A stretch of DNA of 12,463 nucleotides from CBDUXT01 sp965371245 (GTDB lineage Bacteria; Planctomycetota; Phycisphaerae; UBA1845). Both the position numbers and the translations under genes were made by a program. The stretch lies in assembly GCA_965371245.1 (NCBI GenBank), contig CBDUXT010000130.1, positions 1 through 12,463 on the forward strand. Direction: 5' to 3'. Positions 1 to 6,600 of the stretch are shown in pieces. The notes beneath the pieces were generated by a model, which saw only the letters and a list, made by a program, of their open reading frames with translations, was not told where the DNA came from and searched no databases. The stretch's first letter is position 1; each line of letters starts with the position of its first letter.

Positions 1-104
1 AAACCGATGTAAGTCCTTACTACACAAGCGGCAGTGCCATTCGTGACTGTCCCTCCTTTCACCTTTTCATCGTCCGAACGACGACCACAAAGCAAACACG
101 GCAT
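1..104 (-). CDS. 5' end of a possible small CxxC (zinc-binding?) protein, cut by the left edge
   Basis: Reading leftwards from an ATG at 104, an open frame of 34 codons runs off the window. It begins MPCLLCGRRSDDEK, with Cys3 and Cys6 in a CxxCG knuckle and a third Cys at residue 27. A purine-rich GGAGGGG sits about 3 bases before the ATG, which is better than the signal at most starts in this window. It lies about 150 bases downstream of the 180-aa gene on the same strand and could be the next member of that operon. Only 34 residues are visible, so the family cannot be named, and a chance open frame is possible. The start codon lies in one arm of a perfect 9-bp inverted repeat (98-133). Confidence 0.35.
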   Translation of the reverse strand, partial: MPCLLCGRRSDDEKVKGGTVTNGTAACVVRTYIG

Positions 105-133
105 CGCCCCTCCACTCGGTGAGACGATGCCGT
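98..133 (-). promoter_or_regulatory. Hairpin over the start of the left-edge gene (alternatively a terminator)
   Basis: ACGGCATCG (98-106) and CGATGCCGT (125-133) form a perfect 9-bp inverted repeat with an 18-base loop. On the minus strand the loop carries the GGAGGGG ribosome-binding sequence and the 3' arm carries the ATG at 104. Folding would therefore bury the start codon while displaying the Shine-Dalgarno sequence. The same element lies 125 bases past the stop of the 180-aa gene and could instead end that transcript, but the bases after the stem (GTTTGCTTTG) are only moderately T-rich. The repeat is plain in the sequence; the role is inferred. Confidence 0.4.
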
Positions 134-257
134 CAGATTTACCAAGCACCCGCCGCAGCAATCGGCCCAGGCATCGGCGGGCAATGGTCAGACCTACTCT
201 TTGCCGGACCTACCCAGTCCCGAGATCGGTGATTCTCCCCGCTTTCCAACGCTCGCC

Positions 258-800
258 TCATCCGGTTGCCAGAGGTTCTGTTGGCAAATGTCGAATCGCA
301 GGGCGATCCTCCGCGAAGTAGATCACGAGGTCGTCCTTCGATTCCTGTACGCATCGAGCTCTCGCCCACTTACCCTTGTAGCGATAATGGATCACTCCAC
401 GCTTACTCCACGGCATCATAGTGGCTATCATCCGAACCACCTTTATGCCAGTGTCAATCCTCGTCCAGTTCATGGGGACCAATTCGGACCACTCGTAGGG
501 GTCCATTTGCTCTTTGAATTGAGTCCATTCCCCCTGTTCGTCATACGGGACCCAAATCAATTGGCGAAGGCAGTTGTCTTGGTGGTCACGGAGAAGATGA
601 AACGCCGTTGCTCCAGAATTCAAGCTGTGCCACAGGACAGGCGCAATCCAAGCGAGGTAAGTGTACTCGTCAGTTTGCTGATCCAAATGCCTGCCGAACG
701 ACTGTAGGTTCCCAGGCATAATCTTTTGGAATTCCTGCGATGCGACCCATTCTTCATCAAGATCAAGTCTGTGGCTTAACAATTTGAGCAAACGGAACAT
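258..800 (-). CDS. Hypothetical 180-aa soluble protein, candidate partner (immunity?) of the orphan Rhs tail
   Basis: The family is not recognised. The start is placed at the ATG at 800, 10 codons inside the longest frame, because AAGGAG lies 5 bases upstream of it. The product begins MFRLLKLLSHRLDLDEEW and has no convincing signal peptide or membrane segment. It is rich in Trp, Tyr and acidic residues, with a basic patch (HYRYKGKWARAR) followed by DDLVIYF near the C-terminus, suggesting a compact alpha/beta protein. It starts 97 bases after the stop of the orphan Rhs module, the place where polymorphic-toxin loci usually keep the immunity gene. A sample of this gene (421-480) is 32/60 GC, against 43/60 for a sample of the Rhs core (4441-4500), consistent with an exchanged cassette. 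An antisense frame at 201-707 was judged a shadow. Confidence 0.7.
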   Translation of the reverse strand: MFRLLKLLSHRLDLDEEWVASQEFQKIMPGNLQSFGRHLDQQTDEYTYLAWIAPVLWHSLNSGATAFHLLRDHQDNCLRQLIWVPYDEQGEWTQFKEQMDPYEWSELVPMNWTRIDTGIKVVRMIATMMPWSKRGVIHYRYKGKWARARCVQESKDDLVIYFAEDRPAIRHLPTEPLATG

Positions 801-859
801 GAATCTCCTTACCTGAGCACAAGCTATCACCAGCTCTCAGAAAAACACTCTTAGTAGCA

Positions 860-906
860 CGCACACTTTAATGTGCGGACAGATCAACCTCGTTGGCTTA
901 GCCAAC
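860..906 (-). other. Two short perfect hairpins at the 3' end of the orphan rhs module
   Basis: GTTGGC-TTA-GCCAAC (892-906) is a perfect 6-bp palindrome whose three-base loop is exactly the stop codon of the orphan Rhs frame (TAA on the minus strand). A second perfect hairpin, CGCACA-CTTTAA-TGTGCG (860-877), follows in the intergenic gap, with a five-T run on the minus strand about 15 bases further on. Together they could slow or attenuate transcription between the orphan module and the 180-aa gene. Neither has the GC-rich stem followed at once by a U-tract that a classical terminator needs. Confidence 0.4.
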
Positions 907-2361
907 CCAATGCCAGAAACCCGGCCAGGCATTATAGAGCGCATTTCCTAGTCTGTCTCCCAAGTTCTTTCCCCCACCCGTAGGAATCTTCGAGATTCCA
1001 TATCCAGTTAACAGACCTGCACCGGATGCTGCGACGCACAATAGAGCCTGCGGGCTTCCGAATCGGAAATTGGGCTTGGGGATTCTAAAGAAAGGAGGTT
1101 TCGGCGGTCTTGGCCGGCTTCCTCGTGGCGTTACGTTGTATCCGGGTTGTCCTTGAGGTCCCCATGTTCCGGGCTTAATCCAACCCCCAGGTCCTCGTGG
1201 GTAACCGGGGCCAGGAGCAAAAGAGCCACCTGGAGGAGCTAATCCGCTAGGATCAACGGTATCAAGCGGATTGTTACCAACATACGAATACACATTCGTA
1301 CCTGCGTCGATTCCGATCGGATCGCGTTGGAGGAACCGCCCACTTACCGGATCGTAGTACCTCGCGCCGAGGTGTTGGAACGGGAAATCGGCGTAGGGAT
1401 CGCCGGGCATTTCGGACGTGGCCGTTTGGTAGCCGAAGGCACCGACATAGCCGAAGCGGCGGGCGTTGCCGCCGACGCGCTCGCCGAAGGCGGTGAACGC
1501 GGCCGACTCGGTCGCGGCGCCATTCGGGTCGGTCATGCCGCGCGTCGTGCCGAGGTGGTCGGTCATGTAGTAGCTCGTTGACGTTCCGTCGAACGTCTCG
1601 ATCGGATCGACCAGGCCGATGCCCGGCTGATACGAGCGGATGGATTCGCCGTGGGCGGGGATGAAGATGTTGTTTTCGTCGAAGCCGTCGGGAACGATCT
1701 CGTAGTCCCCGTACGCGGTGTCGCCGTCGTAGTCCGTCCAGGTGTTTCCGAGTTCCCCGCCGGCCACGGTGTACTGGTTGTTCGCGAAGTGGGGGGCGAA
1801 CAGCTCGCGAACCAGGTACCGCGCGCGGGCGCCGTCGTAGCGGAACTCCCGCGCGTAGGTCACGTTGTATCCGGTCGGGTCCGGCGCGCCACCCGTCCAG
1901 TTCCACGTCTCTCCAACGGCGAAAGTGACGGCCTGGCCGTTTTGGGCGTAGCCCAGGCGAGTGGCCGAGTAGGCCTGCGTGCCGGCCACGTTGGTCACCA
2001 CGCGTTCGACGTTGCCGGCCTCGCTGTAGTAGTACCAACTCGTTGACAGGAGTATCTCGATTTCCTCACCCGGCGGCGGCGGCGCGGGGCGCCCCTGCTG
2101 GGTGCCGCCTCCACCGAGGGCGAGAGTCTCCGGGGCGGTGAAGCTCTCCTCCAGGTTCTCAAAGATGTCGTACGTCTCAACCTTCATCAGCCGGTTGTTC
2201 CGCGTGATGTAGCCCTCAAGGTCCGGGTCGGGCCGGTTCACGTCATAATCATAGCGAACCTCGTGACGGAGGCCACCAAAATCCGTCAGCGGGCTGATCT
2301 TCAAGGTCCGGTTGCCGCCCTGGTCGTACGCCCGGCTCGACGGGCGGCATCGATGAGCCAA
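898..2361 (-). CDS. Orphan Rhs C-terminal module (truncated core plus alternative tail)
   Basis: This 487-residue frame encodes only the last part of an Rhs protein. From residue 12 it matches the C-terminal core of the full-length Rhs upstream almost residue for residue, including the repeat-associated core signature GRFLQRDPIGIDAG, then NVYSYVGNNP and DPSGL. After DPSGL the 113-residue tail is unrelated to that of the other copy: a Pro/Gly-rich linker, then a hydrophobic Gly/Ala stretch (about tail residues 64-84) and an aromatic end (NAWPGFWHWVG). The frame opens with TTG at 2361, directly after GGAGG and nine bases after an in-frame TGA, so there is no proper start and no N-terminal anchor or YD-repeat shell. 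This fits the displaced orphan modules known from Rhs and CDI loci, which are usually silent until recombined onto a full gene. Whether it is translated is unknown; it could be treated as a pseudogene. Confidence 0.8.
   Translation of the reverse strand: MAHRCRPSSRAYDQGGNRTLKISPLTDFGGLRHEVRYDYDVNRPDPDLEGYITRNNRLMKVETYDIFENLEESFTAPETLALGGGGTQQGRPAPPPPGEEIEILLSTSWYYYSEAGNVERVVTNVAGTQAYSATRLGYAQNGQAVTFAVGETWNWTGGAPDPTGYNVTYAREFRYDGARARYLVRELFAPHFANNQYTVAGGELGNTWTDYDGDTAYGDYEIVPDGFDENNIFIPAHGESIRSYQPGIGLVDPIETFDGTSTSYYMTDHLGTTRGMTDPNGAATESAAFTAFGERVGGNARRFGYVGAFGYQTATSEMPGDPYADFPFQHLGARYYDPVSGRFLQRDPIGIDAGTNVYSYVGNNPLDTVDPSGLAPPGGSFAPGPGYPRGPGGWIKPGTWGPQGQPGYNVTPRGSRPRPPKPPFFRIPKPNFRFGSPQALLCVAASGAGLLTGYGISKIPTGGGKNLGDRLGNALYNAWPGFWHWVG
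1240..2329 (-). repeat. Duplicated Rhs core, copy 1 (orphan)
   Basis: This stretch is a direct duplicate of 3915-4998. Sample comparison (about 1741-1800 against the matching part of copy 2) shows one mismatch in 60 bases. The match stops sharply at 2329, in codons for the YDQGGN motif, and ends at the DPxGL codons near 1240. Outside these limits the two loci are unrelated. The only notable length difference is in a Pro/Gly-rich insert (about 2060-2150). Confidence 0.9.
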
Positions 2362-2383
2362 CCTCCGTCAAGTGACGTGCGGC

Positions 2384-2440
2384 AGGGGGCGAAAACCCCT
2401 CGGTAATAGGTGCCTGTCCCTCGTTATCGCCTCGTTATCG
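2384..2440. repeat. Short structured repeat cluster at the 5' edge of the orphan module
   Basis: Three elements lie between the zinc-ribbon membrane protein and the orphan Rhs frame. A small hairpin is formed by AGGGG (2384-2388) and CCCCT (2396-2400). A motif TAATAGGTGCCTGTCCC (2404-2420) resembles sequences I associate with REP-type elements in several phyla, from memory only. Two perfect tandem copies of CCTCGTTATCG occupy 2419-2429 and 2430-2440. They lie close to the recombination edge of the duplicated core. Confidence 0.45.
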
Positions 2441-2446
2441 TCTGAT

Positions 2447-2977
2447 CTACGCGAGCGGAGTGCCGCATTCTGGACATGTACCCGATTCATTGGCGAAGAG
2501 GTTGTACCCGCACCGCTTGCAATGTCCGGGCGCATAAACAGGCCAGTAATGTGTACGGACGTAGACGATCGTCGATAGCACGGCGAACGCTAAACCGAAG
2601 AAACCCACAGAAACAAAGGAGAATGCAACAGGCGCTTGCGACGGCCTGATTTGCAGCCCGCGATATTGTCCCAGGAATACGTTGACCGTCCCAATAAGCG
2701 ATAGCATAATGCCTGCAGCGAGTGAAAGCCGAAAAGCCAGGGCATATCGAGTCCAAGGCCGACAGAGTACCGTGAGCGCTAGCAAGTATAGGGCGACCGG
2801 AATGGTCACCTTGATTGTGTGCGCGATCTGCAAGCCCAGCAGGTCATCAACAGTATGCATTACAAGGAGTGGCAATCCTAGTACAACGGCGGTCGATGTA
2901 CGGTTTCGCAGTACAATAAGCCTTGCCCATTCCCATACTCCTTGGACGCGGCAGTCTTGGATCAGTATTCGATTCAC
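2447..2977 (-). CDS. Four-helix membrane protein with C-terminal zinc ribbon
   Basis: This 176-residue protein has about four hydrophobic helices (roughly residues 29-50, 55-72, 79-103 and 116-140). They are followed by a zinc ribbon with Cys153/Cys156 (CKRCGYNL) and Cys168/Cys171 (CPECG). This zinc ribbon is common in planctomycete proteins, where it usually faces the cytoplasm on a small membrane or hypothetical protein; its function is not known. The start is a GTG at 2977; an in-frame TGA lies a short distance upstream and there is only a weak ribosome-binding sequence (GGAATGA). The gene lies between the 146-aa membrane protein and the orphan Rhs module on the same strand. It may be an immunity gene left over from a lost toxin tail, or an ordinary passenger; no enzymatic motif is visible. 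Confidence 0.72.
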   Translation of the reverse strand: MNRILIQDCRVQGVWEWARLIVLRNRTSTAVVLGLPLLVMHTVDDLLGLQIAHTIKVTIPVALYLLALTVLCRPWTRYALAFRLSLAAGIMLSLIGTVNVFLGQYRGLQIRPSQAPVAFSFVSVGFFGLAFAVLSTIVYVRTHYWPVYAPGHCKRCGYNLFANESGTCPECGTPLA

Positions 2978-3046
2978 GCTTTCATTCCACGGGCGCGTGG
3001 CTCGACTTCACGCAGTTATTCCGAACGCCAACACTCTGACGGCGCA

Positions 3047-3090
3047 AGAAGATCTGAAGGCGCCTACGGCGCCGCGGAGCTACGGCTTCT
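3047..3090. repeat. GC-rich nested hairpin in the gap between two membrane-protein genes
   Basis: The gap 2978-3141 has no gene. Its centre holds a perfect palindrome, GGCGCC-TAC-GGCGCC (3059-3073). It is enclosed by outer arms AGAAG (3047-3051) and CTTCT (3086-3090), with CCG/CGG pairing potential between. On the minus strand the inner stem is followed by a pyrimidine-rich stretch (TTCAGATCTTCTT), so it may end the transcript of the 146-aa gene. The compact folded form also looks like a dispersed REP-type element, which cannot be tested without the genome. Confidence 0.45.
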
Positions 3091-3141
3091 CGATCTGCGG
3101 CGACCACAGACGGGAAGAGTCCGTATCTTGTCATCAAACAC

Positions 3142-3582
3142 CTATGTCGAGCTAGAACTCCATTCGTCCCTCTCGGGCGTTTCTCTAGCGCGGGTTCCGC
3201 CAGTGGCGACTACGGAAGCTCGCAACACACGAACCAGTGCAACAACTTGCGCGGTTGCATAAATCCCAAGCATGACTGGGATCATCATCGAGCCTCGCAG
3301 GCCACTGACCAGCATGATTCCAAGGGCCATGAGCGAACCAAATACAAGGAATACGAGCAAGCCAGCTGTTCCGGCAAATCGTCGCCCACACCGGACACTA
3401 CGTGCCATCCAAATGAGGAGCGCGATGAGTCCCACGTTTATCGGCAAAGCAGTCAGGTAACCGACGACCGAACGTCGTTCTGGATCACCGCCCAGTAGAA
3501 CGGTGATTACGAACAGCACGTTGCAGATGGCAACTACATAAAGTGAGAAACATGCGCGTGCTTGAGTTGGCATTTCCTTCAT
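3142..3582 (-). CDS. Small four-helix membrane protein, candidate immunity protein for the Rhs tail
   Basis: This 146-residue protein has four predicted membrane helices (about residues 11-31, 41-60, 73-93 and 98-118) and a short polar C-terminus (TRARETPERDEWSSSST). The family is not recognised. It starts only 23 bases after the stop of the full-length rhs gene, so the two are almost certainly co-transcribed; tight linkage directly downstream of the tail is the usual place for immunity genes. A membrane immunity protein would fit a membrane-acting toxin, and the Rhs tail has a hydrophobic segment. ATG at 3582 is used, with AAGGG about 10 bases upstream; ATG at 3573 (MPTQ) is the alternative but has its AAGGA too close. 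The immunity role is inferred from position. Confidence 0.72.
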   Translation of the reverse strand: MKEMPTQARACFSLYVVAICNVLFVITVLLGGDPERRSVVGYLTALPINVGLIALLIWMARSVRCGRRFAGTAGLLVFLVFGSLMALGIMLVSGLRGSMMIPVMLGIYATAQVVALVRVLRASVVATGGTRARETPERDEWSSSST

Positions 3583-3605
3583 GTCACACTAACCCTTGTT
3601 GCGCT

Positions 3606-6600
3606 TCAGTAACCCTGCGCTTTCTTGAAGTCTTTGTAACCCTTCCAGTATGCGCTGTAAATCTCGCCAAAGTCGTGGTCGGTCCAGAGCGGTACAAGAA
3701 AACAAGCCATCGTTAATTCCCCAACCGTCGCCCCAATTCCTCCCATGGTGAGATACAGGAGGCGGTCCAACATATCCATCAGTGGCTGAAGCGGGCCAAG
3801 AGGCGGGGGTTTACCCGGTGGTACTTGCGGTCCCGGCTCAGGGTCGCTGTCAGGCACGTTCAGATCACCCATGCCACCGAGTGGACCGTCACCGTTATGC
3901 GGCGGCCCCACTTGCAAGCCTTGGGGATCGGTCTGGGCGACAGGCTGGTTTCGTACATAGGAATAGACATTCGGTCCGGCATAGATCCCGATGGGGTCTC
4001 GTTGGAGGAACCGCCCACTTACCGGATCGTAGTACCGCGCGCCAACGTGCTGGAACGGGAAGTCGGCATACGCATCGTCAGACGTGGCCGTCTGGTAGCC
4101 CCATGCACCGACGTAGCCGAAGCGGCGGGCGTTGCCGCCGACTCGCTCGCCGAAGGCGGTGAACGCCGCTGACTCAACCGCGGCACCGGTGGGGTCGGTC
4201 ATGCCGCGGGTCGTGCCGAGGTGGTCGCCCATGTAATAGCTCGTTGACGTGCCGTCCAACGTCTCGAACGGATCGACCAGGCCGATGCCCGGCTGGTACG
4301 AACGAATGGATTCGCCGTGCGCGGGGACGAATAAGCCCTCCTCGTCGAAACCGTCCGGCACGATCTCGTAGTCGCCGTACGCGGTGTCGCCGTCGTAGTC
4401 CGTCCAGGTGTTTCCGAGTTCGCCGCCGGCCACGGTGTACTGGTTGTTCGCGAAGTGGGGGGCGAACAGCTCGCGAACCAGGTACCGCGCGCGGGCGCCG
4501 TCGTAGCGGAACTCTCGCGCGTAGGTCACGCCGTAACCAGTCGGGGGCGGCCCACCGCCCGTCCAGTTCCACGTCTCGCCGACCGCGAAGGTGACGGCCT
4601 GGCCGTTTTGGGCGTAGCCCAGACGGGTGGCCGAGTAGGCCTGCGTGCCGGCCACGTTGGTCACGACGCGCTCGACGTTGCCGGCCTCGCTGTAGTAGTA
4701 CCAACTTGTTGACAGCAGTATCTCGATTTCCTCAGCCGGCGGCGGCGGCGGGCCCTGTGCCTGCTGCGTGCCACCGCCCGCGAGGCCGAACGTCTCCGGG
4801 GCGGTGAGGTTCTCCGACATGCCGTCTTCAAAGATGTCGTACGTCTCGACCTTCATCAGCCGGTTGTTCCGCGTGATGTAGCCCTCCGGGTCCGGGTCGG
4901 GCCGGTTCACGTCATAATCATAGCGAACCTCGTGACGGAGGCCACCAAAATCCGTCAGCGGGCTGATCTTCATCGTCCGGTTGCCGCCCTGGTCGTACTC
5001 GTACGTGAAGTCGTACTCCCGGGTCGAATCGAAATCGGTCCGCTCCTCGTGCGTGAGCCGCCCGCGGGCGTCGTAGGTGAACGTCACCGTCGCCAGCGGG
5101 CCGAGGTGGTTGCTCTCGGTGATCGTGGAGATCACGTTGTTGTCCTGGTAAGTGTATGCCAGCGTCAAGAGCGAGAGGTCCATCCAGTCCCGATGGTCGA
5201 TCGTGGTTACGCGGTCGGCCGCATCGTAGGAATAGAGCACGCCTGCCCCGTTGGTCGGGTAGGACACGGAATTGACCAGCCCGTTGGGCAGATACGTGAA
5301 GTCGGCCTGCATAATCGAGAGCTGTTCGATCGGGGCCACGGGAAACTGGCGAACGACGCGCTTGACACGGTTGGCGGCGTCCAGCTCCGTGATCGTCTGG
5401 ACGCCGTCGGGGCCGGCACGGACGAGGGCGGCATCGAAGATCATCCCTACCTCCGTCTGGATATCAATATCGTAGAAGTAGTTGAACGTTCGGAAAATCC
5501 TGGGATCGGGCTCGGGCGGGCAAACATCGCCGCACTCATTGCTGCTGACAGTGATCGACGTAAGCCGCCCTCGTTCGTCGAAGCCTCGCTCTTGCTTGCG
5601 CGTGAAGCTGTCCACCGACGGGGGAGGTGGATCGCCCTCGTAGCCGAGGTCTGCATCTATGGTGATATGCGGCAGTTGCCCGCGCGGGTTGTAGCCCTGG
5701 GTTGCCAGGAACGAGCCCCTCAGGACGGGGATCTCGGCGACGTTGTTCGGCAGCGGTGGGAACGTGCTCCCCGGAATGGCGGCCGTCGAGCCTGAGACCT
5801 GGGGCAAGCAGACGGTGCTCGTGGGCCGGCCCTCACCGTCGGAGTTGACATCTCCACTGCCCCCTCCGCTGCTTGAAGAGCTTGTCGTTTCACCCCCACT
5901 GCCTCTTGTCGAGTGTTTCTGAAATACGGCTCCGGAGGCGGCGGCCGCCCCCCCTCCGCCGCCGCTTTCGGGAATCCCTTCGCCGTAGATGGCGAGTTGC
6001 CCCCACAAGTCGTACTCAAACAGCGTGACCACGCCGTTGGGGTCGATGACGGTGGCCAACTGTCCGCAACCGGGGTCGGTCGATTCACCGCAGCGAATCC
6101 CCAGGGTCGGGTCGGGCAGATGATACTCAAGGATCGTCTCGGCCGTGGCGAGCGGGTTGCCGGCCGGCGGCTCGATGATCTTGGTGAGCAGCGTCGGGTA
6201 CTCCGGTTTTTCGTAGAGGAAACTGACGGTGTTGCCTTCCCCGTCGGTGTACGACGTGACGTTGTTGACCGCGTCGTAGGTCCAGGTCTGCACGTTGAGC
6301 AACGGGTCGGTCGCCGACGTCATGTTCCCGCTGAAGTCGTACGTCCACTCGGAGAGGTTGTTTCGCTCGTCGATGGACGTATCGACGTTACGCCCGCCGT
6401 CGTAGAAGAAGGACCGCACATCGCCCAGCGGGTTCGTGACGAACGTGATGTTGCCGTCCGGGAAGGCGATCGTCGCGTCGGCCCAGTGGTCGTACCGCCA
6501 GACGTTTCCGCGGCGGTCGGTGTAGAACGCGCTGACGCGGTTGCCGTCGTTGGCCGTCCGAGCAAGGCCCTGCGTCTTCGCCGTTCCGCTAGCGGGAGTG

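Noticed and set aside
201..707. Plus-strand frame of 168 codons opposite the 180-aa gene
   Set aside because: The minus-strand gene has a strong ribosome binding site and globular composition; this frame has neither.
801..830. Ten-codon extension of the 180-aa protein to 830
   Set aside because: The internal start at 800 has AAGGAG 5 bases upstream, and the extension would run through that ribosome binding site.
1274..2038. Minus-strand frame of 254 codons inside the orphan module (and a similar one at 4174-4704)
   Set aside because: Arg/Pro-rich out-of-frame reading of the Rhs core; the two shadows resemble each other only because the cores are duplicates.
2419..2440. Tandem repeat considered as the start of a CRISPR array
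   Set aside because: Only two contiguous 11-bp units with no spacers and no cas genes.
4932..5795. Plus-strand open frame of 287 codons
   Set aside because: Antisense shadow of the Rhs gene with no recognisable motif and no ribosome binding site.
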